The position numbers and the translations under genes are program-made. Source: Formicarius rufipectus (taxonomy: Eukaryota > Chordata > Aves > Passeriformes > Formicariidae). Taken from it: a DNA stretch of 64,000 nt. Below are positions 23,301 to 33,814 of this stretch, one piece after another (position 1 is the first letter of the stretch; the number at the start of each line of letters is the position of its first letter). The notes under the pieces were generated by a model. The model did no database searches. It worked only from the letters and a program-made list of their open reading frames with translations, and was not told where the DNA came from. The stretch is from positions 2,353,598 to 2,417,597 of the forward strand of contig VXAU01002071.1 of assembly GCA_013399695.1 (NCBI GenBank), read 5' to 3'.

Positions 23301-26300
23301 AAATTATGGATTTTGTCTGGACTCAATGGGACAGGAAGAGGACACAAGCCAAGATAGTTTGGCCCCCGAGTGGATCCTTCAGGACTGTCAAAGCTGTTAC
23401 AGAGCAATGGGGAGGTGAATCACTTTTCCCAGGGGATGGACTCCAAAGCCTCTGATGCCACCAGGAATCCAGACCATGCTCTCATCTCAGCCTCAGAACA
23501 GAACAGAAGTTGGCAGCAACGAGGATCTGAGCAAAACAAGCTGAGCCTGAGGACACGAGACCTGGGAACCCCAATAGCTGAATCATCCCCCAGCACTTCT
23601 GCTGGAGGTGTCCTCACTGGAACAGCGTGTGGGCAAGGTCAGGCTGAGGAGGCATGGCCAGACCAAGACTTCACTCAGTCACACACAAGGGGAACTCCAG
23701 GGGTTTTGCAGCACTTCATTTTCAGGAAGACCCAGAGAAATTCCCCAAGCTGAAAACAACGTTGGAGCCTAAACCAGCCCCAGGTTGCTCCTCCCAGGAA
23801 TGTTTCTGGGAGCAGGCAGCATTCACAGTTCACCATGGCACGGCACACTGGGGACAAGCGCAGAACCAGTACCAAGGAGAAAGTCCTGTGCTGGTTCTGA
23901 GGCCCAGCTCAACTGATGGGATCAATGGGAGATGTGGAAGAGCTCCAATCTCAGCATTTCTTCCAAATGGTGCTGATATTATTTTCCTGACTCAGATTAG
24001 GTGGGACAGTGACATGTGAGAGGCAGTTGGTGACCCTTGGAGGGCACCAGGTTGGAACACACTGAGCACGGCAGGGACACCACCCAGGTTCTTTGCTTGC
24101 CCTTTTATTTTGTTTTCTTTGCTGTTGTAAACATGGCCTGGTCAGGTTCAGAGCCCCCAAGTGCTGCTCTGCCTCTGTACTGATGTAAGAGAACAGTGTT
24201 CAGAACCCTAGGAGCAGCCAACAAGACTGGGAATCCAGGGATTTCAGGTGTCCAGGCTGCCTTCCCTGAGCTGAGAACATCCTGCACTTGGTGAGGAGCA
24301 GCAGTGCCAGGGAGAGCAAATTCTCCAGCTGAAAGCTGAAACCCTGGGATGTCAGAGCTGAGACCCTTTGGGTTGGGAGAATCATCCCTTGATGACTTCA
24401 AAGCCATCACACTGACTGTGCTCACAGTCATGTGTCCAGCCAGAGCCTCTCCTGTCCCTGGGTGCTGCATCCCCCCTGCTCCTCTTCCCACCCACATCTG
24501 CCACCAAACAAGGAGGTACAAACAACTGGCAAAGTTTTGGGATCCTCAGGTTTTCACCCACAAACTCTGCATTAACAAGGGACAGCGAGGAAACCCTGTG
24601 CTGTGGCTCTCCAAGTGCTGGGGAGCAGCTCCCTGAGCTCCCCTGCACCTGGATCCTGGCTGGCTGCATCCCCAGAGCTGCCTGCATGGACACCCTTCTC
24701 CCACATAAAGCTGTGACAGTGATTTTAGTTAAGCTCTACTTCTGTTAATCTGAGACTGTACCTTGAATGGTATTGGTGAAACCCCGATTTCCCCACAGTG
24801 GGAACGTCCCATGTCTCAGCAGCTGTTTTAATTCAGAACACAAAGATGTTGAGATTTGCCTGAGAATGGCAATTCCAAAAATTTCCCTTTTCAAATCAAG
24901 TCATGCTCAAATAGGTTTTTCAATGCCATGTGAAAGGATGAAAAATGAAATATTAGGTACAGCAGTGTCTAGTATAAATTTCCTTAGAAGCTAAATTAGG
25001 ACACTCATTTCTCAGGAATACCTTGGCATTATGGAAGAGCAACAAGAACAAGTTCTGATTCTGTGTAATTTTACTAATTCCTATGAAATTCATTCCTTTC
25101 TCCAAAACCTCATTTTCCAAGAGAGATTTCCCACCTGATATTTCTCAGTGAGTCTAGAACAGTGGCCCCAGCTCAGCCTGTCCCGGAGGTATCCCAGGTC
25201 TGTATTGCAGAGGGTTGTTTATATCTAAGGAAAGGGAAATGAAATTCCCTTTGGCAGCATCCTCCTGCTCTGATCTCTGGAGTTACAGTTCCCTGAGCAC
25301 CTGCCCAGTGGCTTTGGTCACCTGGCCAGGCTTGTGCCAAAATGTTTGGGGCCAGCTGGGCTGCCACAGAGGTGGCCTTTCTCCAGCAGCAGAAATTCCC
25401 ATCTGCCTGTTGCTAAGGTCCCTCGGGTTATGTCCATGCGCTTCATCTCCCCACTGCTACACCTGTGGAGCTTTTCCTGAGCCTTTTGGTCTTTCCCATT
25501 CAAGAGCAGAGCAACTGGGAAGCTGCATACTCCACGCCATGGCCTAAAGCACAGTTCAGTGATGCAGAAAGCCTCCAGCACAGTGAAGCTGGAGAAGGAA
25601 CGAGGCGTACTGGGAGCTGATCCTTGGGACAAGATGCAGCAGATCCCAGGAACTCACAGCCCACACGGAACTGTGGGGATCCCCTCCTAACCCACAGGGA
25701 GCTGCGTGCACGGGGAGGAGAGCACCCAGGGGAAGCTCTGAGCTCTTCAGCCTGTCAGCAGAGCAGAGGGCAGAGACATGACTCGGGCTACACGAGAGCA
25801 CCCCGAGGAGCCTCAGAGTCTTCTCAGAGCCGGGCAGGCTCTTGTGGGAAGCCCAGGAGCAGGACACATCCAGCACGGAGGCGAGCCGCAGAGGGGGCTT
25901 AGCACAGCCTGCACGATGCCAAGTAAATAGATGCGTCTGCCTCTGATTTGCATGTTTATCTTAGAAGCAATTTGGGTTTCTCCATGTTTACAAGAGCCGA
26001 AGTCAGCAGACTCTCCACAAGAACAACAACGGGGAGCCAGCACGTGACGCTCGCCTCCTGTTCCCTCGCGCGTCGCCTTGGGAAGAGCTCGCTGCAGCTG
26101 GATGTGCATCCCTGTGCCTGGATGTGCATCCCTGCAGCTGGATGTGCATCCCTGTGCCTGGATGTGCATCCCTGCGCCTGGATGTGCATCCCTGCAGCTG
26201 GATGTGAATCCCTGTGCCTGGATGTGCATCCCTGCAGCTGGATGTGCATCCCTGCAGCTGGATGTGCATCCCTACAACTTCCAGGGAGGAAGGCTGGCAG

Positions 26301-29300
26301 GGAGGGAGGAGAGTTTGCCCTCGCAGGCTCCGAAAGCACCTGCCTGTGGAGCACAAAGTCTCCCTCCTCTGCTGTTGTTGCTGCCTCTCAGGAAGCAGGG
26401 AAAGCAAGGGCAGGAGAGCCAGAGCTGCGTGTGCAGCACAGCGGGTCCCACAGCCACAGCGGGTCACACCCAGCTCCTGGCAGTGGAATTCTGCGGGAAA
26501 ATGGGACATACAGCCAGCCTGGGATCGCACCCTGAGCGGCAGGAGGTAACGCTGCAGCACCAACGCAGCCAAAGGCAGCCGGAGGGGTCGTGCCAGCCCC
26601 TCACCCGAGCTGGGCAAGCGGCTCTGCACTAGGCAAGGGGTGATGCAGGGGCTTCATGGACCAGCACAAGAAGCTCCCGGGGGCAGCAGCAGCCCGAGGA
26701 ACCCCGTTGGAGAGGGTGGAGGATCTTTATCCCCACATGCACTTAATTATCCACTCCCTCCCAGCTTCTCCTCTCTGTAGGCTGCCTGACTGCTGCTTTT
26801 GCCTCTCTCCTCCCAACCATGAAGTCCAGGCCTGAGCAGCCACCAGGATAAGGAGCAGTTCCCTCTTCACAGACTTTTCTGAACTCAGACCTTGGGTTTT
26901 GTTCTTTTTTTTTTTTTTTCCCTAGCTGGAAAATTGCAGATTCCCCCAGAGTACAGCATTACATAGAAATGTGCCACTTCCAGCACAGCTTCATTCTTTT
27001 AAAAACGAAGTTCTGATAAGGCAGCTGGGGGCTTCTCAGAATATCCATTGTCTTTCCTATTGCAGTGTTTTTAAAACGTCACCGACTCTGAGAAATAAAA
27101 TCGGAAGGGATGCTTTCATCCATCCAAAACAAATGTTTGGGCTTTTTCCCTCCCAAAAACTCTGCTTGGCAGAATTCTCTGATGTTCCCTCTCTTGCTGC
27201 ATTTTAGAGTAACTGAACCCAAATGGAGCTTTTCTCAGCAAGTGGAAGATCTCAGCCTTGCTGAGATAACCACAGCCTTTCCAGGACATGGATGGTACTT
27301 TCCACCTTCTTGTGCCATGGGTTTCAGTAGCTGACCTCTTATGGAATCCTTTAGGTACTGCTGTAAATGCATCACTTGTCCTCAGCCACAGGCAAAGGGA
27401 GATGCAGCCACCGACCCTGGTGGGTCTTGGATCCACACAGCGAGGCACTCCCACTGTGGTCGGTGCCCTTCACCCTGCTCTCCTTCCACTTTTCTCCTGC
27501 TGATAATGTTTGCTCTGATCTGGGTATTTGGCAGGAGAATTAAGGAGAAGTAATTAGCTTCCAGTGTGAAAAAGGGAGTGCCTGGTGTTTATCTTGTCTG
27601 GAGGGTTTTCCTTGATCTCGGTCTCCCAGGGGATGGTGTTAGTCAGTGCTTTATCCGTCACTCTCTGTTTGGGAGGCAGCTCCTCTGCCAGCTGCTGTGC
27701 CCCAGCCCAGAGACCAGTGCCCCAGCTCAGCAGCATAGGGAACAGGGTCCCTACAAGGACCACGGTGAGATGGCCCATCACAGACCATTTTGCCTTTCTC
27801 AGCTTCCCCAGCAAAGGGGAGCTTTGGCTACTGCTGAACCTCCGTACTGCACACGCTGCCTCCCAGCATCTCATCCTCACTCTTGGCAGCACAGGCAGGG
27901 GCAAGCCAGCCATCCTCATCCTTGCTGGGCAGAATGAATTCAGAGCCACATGCCTGGCCGTGCTTCCCCGCAGGACCTCTGCCGCCCCACTTGAGACCAC
28001 CATGCCATTATCCAGCTGGCAGGATGCTGCTCCACCCTGCCTTACTCACTGTGGGAAGGAACCAGCCTGGCATGAGCGAAGCAACAGAAAGCCCACAGTC
28101 AGCATTGCTTGATGAGCTCCTGTTGGCTTTCCTTGCCCCAAAGGCTTCTGCCATCTCCCTGTCCCTCTGCTGCAGGATGAAAGGCTGGCAAGCACGCCTG
28201 TGACAATAGTGCTCACTGCCCCTCGGAGTCTGGGCTTGCAAAGCCATGGGGAGCCGAGTTTATTATCCTCAGCTCCAGCCCGAGATGACCTTGTGCTTCT
28301 GCCAGCATTTAAACAAAATAGTTTAAAAAAGGGAACGGATCCCATTGCTTTCTGTGCTCACAGGGCTTTCCTGAGCCTGGGAGCTGTCTCTGGGATGGAT
28401 AGAAGTGATAGAACATGGCCAGAGACAATGAAATATTGTCCAAGCTTATTGCTTTTTATTATTATTAAAGGAAGGTTTTTACTTCCAGTTCGGGGCCTAG
28501 AAAAAAAATCTGAATCCCACCCAAACCTCATCCCTTCCAGCCAGAATCCCAGCTCCATGCTCTGCAGCAAACATCATCCTCCAGCACAGGCAGCCAGAGG
28601 GGCGAGCGGGTGGCGCAGGCGGGAGCGGACTGGGATGGAAAATTCCACGTTGCTGCCATTGTCCAGGCTGGTGTGAGAGTGTGGGGCAGGGCTCAGGGTC
28701 CTGCCCTGGGGCTATGGAAAGCTGCCCATGGGGCTCAGCCAGGCTTTGCCACACTCTTGTTTGTGCATTATCTTTCTGCTCCGAGCTCCTGCTCTCTCCC
28801 CGCTGCTGCAGGGAGGGGACAGGGATGCAGGTGGGATGCAGGCAGGACAGGAGATACAGTTCCCCAGTTAGGCAACTTCAGGGCATGGTCATAAATGTTC
28901 ACCAGTGCAGGAGGCACACAGAGAGGAATTGACAGCTGGGGGATAACTGTGAGCAAGGACTATAGCAACAACAGGTGAAGGCTGCTCCTCTTCCTTCCCC
29001 TCCTGCACATGGCACAAGTGCTTGTGCCATGGACACTGTTCCCCTACACTGCAAGCAGGAGACGAGCCAGAGCCTGCACCAGCCACGCTGGGTTCTATCC
29101 TGCTGTGCTCAGCACAGCCAGGCAGGGATGTAGGGAAGAGGGTGGGAGGAAGGTTTTGCACATCAGCAAGTTCTCTGCTGCCACCCCAAGAGCTGACAGA
29201 GCCCAGGCTCGTGGGGCACATCCATGACTCACAGCACTCAGAGCTGTCTGCCTTCTGGGGGAGATGGGCTGCACAGCCCCCCTGCTCCTTGCCACCAGGG

Positions 29301-32300
29301 ATGCTTGCACAGAGCAGAGCTCTGTCTGCCCCATTATATTAAACACAAAGACCAAAGGCCAGTGGCTGTGATGGCTCAGCAGAGCCCTGTCCCTCTGTCC
29401 TGCCTGTCTGAACCACAGCCCTGGGCAGGTCTCACCGTGTGCTCCACAGCTTGCCCACACCAAGGGTATGCTGCAATGGGGGGCACACTGATGTGGGGGG
29501 ACAGCCTGGGCAGAGCCCACGGCAGCTGTGATAGAAAGGAAAGAGAAAAAGGTGGGCTTCAATGTATGACCCCCCAAGCAGGTTGAGAACCTGGGATTAC
29601 TTGGTTTGTTCAGTCTGGAGAAGAGGAGACTGAGGTCAGACCTCATCAGGGTCTGCAGCTTCCTCTCAAGGGGCAGTGGAAGGGGCTGCTCCAATCTCTG
29701 CTCTGTGTGACCAGTGACAGCACCCAAGAGGAAAACTGGAGCTGTGTCAGGCTGGATCTTGAGGAAAGGTTCTTCCCCAGAGGGTGGTGGGCACTGACCA
29801 GGCTCCCCAGGGCAGTGGGCACGGCCCCAGAGCTCAAGGAGCATTTGGACAACGCTCTCAGGCACAGGATGGCATTTTGCAGTGTCCAGGGCAGGGCCAG
29901 GAGCTGGACTCGCTGATCCTTGTGGGTCCCTTCCAGCCGAGGACTTGGTGTGGCTGCCCTGTGCAGGCAGGGCAGTAACGTGGCCTCGTTCCCCCTCGCA
30001 GGTACATCGGGGCGCTGGGCGCGAGGGTGATCTGCGACAACATCCCCGGGCTGGTGAACAAGCAGCGGCAGCTGTGCCAGAGGTACCCCGACATCATGCA
30101 GTCGGTTGGGGAGGGAGCCAAGGAGTGGATCCGGGAGTGCCAGCACCAATTCCGGCACCACCGCTGGAACTGCAGCACCCTGGACCGGGACCACACCGTC
30201 TTCGGACGGGTCATGCTGCGAAGTAGGTGCTGCCCCATCCTCTTCCCACCACCATGTGCCTTGTCTTCCTGGGAGTCTCTCCTCTCGCTGGGCTGCCGTG
30301 CCCAGTGGCTTGGATTACTCCCTTAGGAGAGCTTTGCCTTTCCTTGTAAATTAATCAAGCAGTAATGGGAGCAGAGCGCTGCATTTGGAGTAGCTGCACC
30401 AGATGAGATGGAGCAGGGGGAGCACTGGGGGAGAAGGGGGAAGGAGGAGACACCTCCGGAGAACAGGCTCATATGTAAACAGTAATGGGATATATAAATA
30501 TTTGGAGAGCAGGGTTGGCCAGGACTCAGCAATTCACGTGGGAACTGGCTGTTCCCTCGCATGGCAAGGGAGGCAAGACAGAGCCACGGCTCCAATCCTC
30601 GCTTTGGGCTCCAAGGTGGAGGAGAACCATGGATACGGGGCAGGTGCTCAGCCCCTGCCCAGGAGTGACATTCCTGCTTCAGGTGAGGCACGGATACAAC
30701 ACAAGCAGGGATGTACCCAGGGAACGAAGAGGAAAGGTGTGACAGGGGCAGGGATGGGGCAGTGCCAGAGCAGGAGCAGCGTTGTGGGCTCGGGCAGGGG
30801 ACGGGCCCCGGGAGCGGCGGCACTGCGGGGCAGATGCTGCGGCATCCCGTGACGTGCCAGGAGCTCCAGCCATGCAGCCTCCAAATCAAAGGCGGCTGGA
30901 AGAGCTTTCCCACTCCCAGCTCATATGGAGGACATGTGAGCGCCATGGAGGGAGCGGGGGGCTCCCAGCTGGTGGGGGGATGGGGCAGCTGCCCATGGGG
31001 CAGACAGGCAGCAGAGCCACAAGCCGGACCTCTGGCAAGGACCTGGCTGGGAAGAAGGGGACTGGAATGCCAGGATGCAGCACTTGCCCTGCCAGCCCTC
31101 AGCCTCCTTTCCATCCCTACCGCGGCACCTTTTCTCCCGCTCGCATCCTCTCGTGGCAAAGGGTGGGGAATGATGAAAGCTCCTCGCTACAGCCCCATCC
31201 TGCGAGGCCCAAAGAGAGCTCTGCCGCCTTTGAAGTTGCTTTCAAAGGCTCTCAAAATGAAGACGAACGTGGTTTTGATTTGCAGCTTCTTTTACAGCAT
31301 TATAAAAACAGCTGCGAACTTGAACCAGAGACATAAAATAGCAGGGGCAAGCTGTGCCACGCGGGGAGAGCCGAGCCCGGCCGGAGCTGGCGCCGGCCCC
31401 ACGCTCTGCATCGCCCCGGGAGGGAGGGAGGTGGCCCTGGCTGAAGGGTGCCGGCTGGTCCTGCAGACTCAGCACCCACGAGCACGGCTCCTGATAATTC
31501 CCCTTGGCCAGAAGGACGCCAGGCCATCCAGCGTGGCCAGCAGAGGTGGTCGGGCTCACCTCACCCACGCACAGGAGGGCCTTGCTCGCGATCTCCCGCT
31601 CCTCGATGGGCTGCGGGCGCCTGGCGCAGGCTGGCACGTTCACTCTGCAGCCCCGTGTCTCTCCGCACTCTCCCCGCAGGCAGCAGGGAGGCCGCCTTCG
31701 TCTACGCCATCTCCTCGGCCGGGGTGGTCTATGCCATCACGCGGGCGTGCAGCCAGGGCGACCTCAAGGTGTGCGGCTGCGACCCGCTCAAGAGGGGCCG
31801 CGCCAAGGACGAGCGCGGGGAGTTCGACTGGGGCGGCTGCAGCGACAACATCAACTACGGCATCCGCTTCGCCAAAGCCTTCGTGGACGCCAAGGAGAAG
31901 AAGGTGAAGGACGCCCGGGCGCTGATGAACCTGCACAACAACCGCTGTGGGAGGATGGTGAGTGCGGCCCCTGCGGCCGAGCCTGGTGCTGAGCCAGCCG
32001 TCCCCCAGGGGCCTGGGCGATGGGAACAGCTGGGGCGTCGGAGCAGGGCCTGGAGTGTCCGTGGAGGGCTGTGGGTCAGGGCTGGATGCTGCCCTGTGTT
32101 TCCCAGTGCTCCCCTGCACGCTCTGCCCTGGGGTGGCAGGACCTTACTCACCTTTTCCTCCAGTGTGTGTCCCTGCTGGTGCTGCATCAGTGACCTCCAT
32201 ACACAGCCCCCCTCTCCCTTGAGGAGCCCCATCCTGCACAGCCAAGGGCTGATGAGCTGCGCCAGGGATGAGCAGACACCAGGGCAATGTTTGACACCCA

Positions 32301-33814
32301 GGGTGACCCCCAGTCCTCACACATCCCTCTTCCCACAGGCCGTGAAGCGCTTCCTGAAGCTGGAGTGCAAATGCCACGGGGTCAGCGGCTCCTGCACACT
32401 AAGGACTTGTTGGCTGGCAATGTCAGATTTTCGGAAAACAGGGGATTACCTAAGGAAGAAATACAATGGGGCCATCCAGGTGACCATGAACCAGGACGGC
32501 ACCGGCTTCACAGTGGCCAACAAGAACTTCAGAAAGCCCACAAAAACAGATCTGGTGTATTTTGAGAACTCACCTGATTACTGCGTGATGGACAAGTCAG
32601 CAGGTAAAACCCAAAGCTCCAGTCATTGCCCAAAAGCAGCTCCTCCTCCCCTCCCAACCAACAGCTCCCAGCTAGCCCAGTCTGGCAGGGCTGCTTTGGG
32701 GTCTCAGCTTCACCACTGAACCCCAGCCCTTGGAGAGGGGACCATCCACAGCACCTCACGCCTGCACAGACTGAACTGTATTTATCCAAAATCCCCAGCC
32801 TTTACACCAAAGCCCCCAGCCCCTCAGGCCTCTTGTAATGACAGTAGCACAGCGTTTCCTCAGAGCCTGTCTCCTGCAGAGCAGAGCTCCCTTGAACAGG
32901 CAATAAAGAGCCTGTTCCACGCTGGCTGCTCCTCAGGACACAGCCCGGGGCCGGGATGAGAGCCAGGAAGGGGCGTCAGGGCTGGTGGGCTCCTGCAGGG
33001 ATGATCAGTGGTTTCCCAGCCCCGGGTCAGGGTTCACAGCAGCCCCGGGGGCTCGGTGGGGAAGGCAGCCCGTGCTCCCACCACCCTCAGCCTGAGCAGA
33101 GGGGGCTTTCCTGGCTTTGCCAGCTGCAAAGCCCGGCTCAGTGGGCACACATCGAGGGGCTGTGCAGACCCCCTCCCTGTTCCCCACCACTATTACACTC
33201 TGGCAGCAGCGGGCAGAGGCTCCAGCAGTGGGCATGGGGAGGAGAGGCTCATAGAATCCTAGAGTGGTTTAGGTTGGAAGGGACTGTAAAGATCATCTCG
33301 TTTCAACCTCCCGCCATGGGCAGGGACACCGAAGCCGCATCCCTGGCCGGGATTGCTGCATCCCATATCCCTAAAACACCGCAAGTGCAGGCGCTGCCTT
33401 TGGAGACCCCTCTGTGCCAGGAAAAACGGGATTTTTCCACCACTAAGGCGCTCGCACCGCAGTTCCCCACCGCAGGCGGAGGCGCCCAGGTCTGCCCAGT
33501 AACACCGGCGGGCGGGGTGGGCGGAGGAAGCACCTCGGGGGAGGATGGAGAAGGATCCCCCTGAGCCTGTCCCTTCCTCCGCAGGGTCGCTGGGCACGGC
33601 CGGCCGCGTGTGCAGCAAGCTGTCCCGCGGCACGGACGGGTGCGAGGTGATGTGCTGCGGGCGCGGCTACGACACCACGCGCGTCACCCGCGTCTCCAAG
33701 TGCGAGTGCAAGTTCCACTGGTGCTGCGCTGTGCGCTGCAAGGAGTGCGAGGACACTGTGGACGTGCACACCTGCAAAGCCCCCAAACGGGCCGAGTGGC
33801 TGGACCAGACCTGA
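16972..33814 (+). CDS. WNT2B: WNT2B, secreted Wnt ligand (coding span, 5 exons)
   Basis: Secreted cysteine-rich glycolipoprotein that signals through Frizzled and LRP5/6 receptors. Five exons (16972-17332, 30002-30222, 31680-31957, 32339-32603, 33585-33814) join with matching phases and GT-AG borders. With the assembly duplication in exon 1 set aside, they encode 385 residues, close to the family's usual 350-400. Visible features in order are a hydrophobic signal core (about residues 35-46), N-glycosylation sequon NCS at about 111, the lipidation motif CHGVSGSC with the acylated serine at about 237, and the C-terminal cysteine-rich block FHWCCAVRC. The segments [17 protein letters not shown] and the ending EWLDQT identify WNT2B and not its paralogue WNT2, which has a different ending and a different residue pattern after the tryptophans. 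ST7L lies downstream in convergent orientation. Confidence 0.95.
17008..17081. repeat. 74-bp exact duplication, copy 1
   Basis: Identical to 17205-17278. It ends immediately before the single N at 17082. Most simply explained as a contig end overlapping the next contig's start. Confidence 0.93.
17083..17203. other. Probable misplaced small contig (121 bp)
   Basis: A fragment bounded by single Ns at 17082 and 17204 that splits the two copies of the 74-bp duplication. It breaks the WNT2B frame with a TGA at 17091 in the frame used by the downstream half of the exon. It contains CCCAATGAG (a CCAAT-like box) and an ATG at 17186. It may belong in the nearby gap or be an allelic fragment. Confidence 0.75.
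17205..17278. repeat. 74-bp exact duplication, copy 2
   Basis: Begins immediately after the single N at 17204 and is identical to 17008-17081. It carries the same WNT2B coding bases and leads into the signal-peptide hydrophobic core. Confidence 0.93.
17405..17525 (+). repeat. GGGGAT/GGGGAC hexamer tract
   Basis: Imperfect tandem hexamers of GGGGAT, GGGGAC, GGAGAT and GATAGG over about 120 bases near the start of intron 1. The repeated G runs on the + strand have G-quadruplex potential. Confidence 0.85.
20089..20096. promoter_or_regulatory. Consensus CRE palindrome
   Basis: Perfect TGACGTCA, the full CREB/ATF site, in an otherwise AT-rich part of WNT2B intron 1. A single 8-base match is expected by chance about once per 65 kb, so the function is unproven. 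Confidence 0.3.
21823..21915 (-). repeat. CR1 LINE 3' fragment
   Basis: Reversed tail ACAGAATCACAGAATCCC followed by GGTTTGGGTTGGAAGGGACC and a short stretch of the 3' region. - orientation. Confidence 0.9.
26098..26277. repeat. 20-bp minisatellite, nine units
   Basis: Nine head-to-tail units of CTGGATGTGCATCCCTGCAG, where the last four bases alternate between GCAG, GTGC, GCGC and ACAA. There is a single core substitution (GTGAATC in unit 6). Because 20 is not a multiple of three, every frame reads through the array, giving cysteine-rich pseudo-proteins on both strands. Five junctions (before units 1, 3, 6, 8 and 9) create the E-box CAGCTG. The array lies in WNT2B intron 1. Confidence 0.95.
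29588..29943 (+). repeat. CR1 LINE fragment next to WNT2B exon 2
   Basis: Starts at CTGGGATTACTTGGTTTGTT and contains CCCCAGAGGGTGGTGGGCAC and ACAACGCTCTCAGGCACAGG. It ends at TGGGTCCCTTCCAGCCGAGG, about 58 bases before exon 2. + orientation. The branch-point and pyrimidine-tract region of intron 1 therefore lies immediately after the element. Confidence 0.9.
30002..30222 (+). CDS. WNT2B: WNT2B exon 2
   Basis: 221 nt, after CCTCGCAG and before GTAGGT. Encodes [17 protein letters not shown] through [13 protein letters not shown]. It carries the first conserved Wnt cysteines and the sequon in RWNCST (asparagine about residue 111). The leading G completes a tryptophan codon split with exon 1, and the final A starts a serine codon completed in exon 3. 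Confidence 0.96.
30223..31679 (+). other. WNT2B: WNT2B intron 2 (1.46 kb)
   Basis: GC-rich intron with no recognised exon or repeat. Long open frames through it merely extend exon 3 and are not supported. Confidence 0.7.
31680..31957 (+). CDS. WNT2B: WNT2B exon 3
   Basis: 278 nt, after TCCCCGCAG and before GTGAGTG. Encodes [20 protein letters not shown], then [27 protein letters not shown] and [13 protein letters not shown]. These are core Wnt motifs of the alpha-helical N-terminal domain. It ends at a codon boundary. Confidence 0.97.
31958..32338 (+). other. WNT2B: WNT2B intron 3 (381 bp)
   Basis: Short intron from GTGAGTGCGG to TTCCCACAG. Nothing else recognised in it. Confidence 0.8.
32339..32603 (+). 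CDS. WNT2B: WNT2B exon 4 (lipidation site)
   Basis: 265 nt, after TTCCCACAG and before GTAAAAC. Encodes [20 protein letters not shown], which holds the serine (about residue 237) that Porcupine palmitoleoylates in Wnt proteins. It then encodes [16 protein letters not shown] and [19 protein letters not shown]. The exon ends with one base of a glycine codon. Confidence 0.97.
32604..33584 (+). other. WNT2B: WNT2B intron 4 (981 bp)
   Basis: Contains a sense-strand AATAAA at 32902-32907 and a - strand CR1 fragment at 33250-33335. No exon recognised. Confidence 0.75.
33250..33335 (-). repeat. CR1 LINE 3' fragment
   Basis: Reversed CR1 tail CATAGAATCCTAGAGTGGTT, then GGTTGGAAGGGACTGTAAAG and CCGCCATGGGCAGGGACACC. 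Lies in WNT2B intron 4, antisense to the gene. Confidence 0.9.
33585..33814 (+). CDS. WNT2B: WNT2B exon 5 (C-terminal cysteine-rich domain)
   Basis: 230 nt from the acceptor TCCTCCGCAG to the TGA at 33812-33814. Encodes [52 protein letters not shown] and [18 protein letters not shown]. This is the cysteine-rich finger that contacts Frizzled and LRP in Wnt structures. The ending EWLDQT is typical of WNT2B. Confidence 0.97.

Larger units (their letters stand above)
17333..30001 (+). other. WNT2B: WNT2B intron 1 (12.7 kb)
   Basis: Opens with GTGAGTCCCC and closes with CCCCCTCGCAG. Contents: a G-rich hexamer tract (17405-17525), AT-rich repeat-poor blocks (about 18100-18560 and 19560-20110), a CRE palindrome (20089-20096), a CR1 copy (21823), a 20-bp minisatellite (26098-26277), a T-rich run near 26908-26920 and a CR1 copy ending close to exon 2. 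No alternative first exon could be identified with confidence. Confidence 0.75.

Noticed and set aside
26003..26632. Three long overlapping open frames of about 200 codons on both strands, cysteine-rich repeats
   Set aside because: They are produced by the 20-bp minisatellite at 26098-26277, which keeps all frames open. No start context, splice or family support.
29095..29865. 256-codon open frame on the - strand
   Set aside because: Its left part is antisense to unique intron sequence and its right part to a CR1 fragment; not a CR1 protein frame.
17333..30001. Search for the alternative WNT2B first exon known in mammals
   Set aside because: No segment in intron 1 with a matching peptide and donor of the right phase could be recognised by eye.
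30711..31907. 398-codon + strand open frame
   Set aside because: Reads WNT2B intron 2 and part of exon 3 in the wrong frame. The correct frame of exon 3 gives Wnt motifs.
31448..32719. 423-codon + strand frame containing Wnt motifs
   Set aside because: Exons 3 and 4 are in the same frame through a stop-free intron 3. The intron has proper GTGAGT and CAG borders, so it is not coding.
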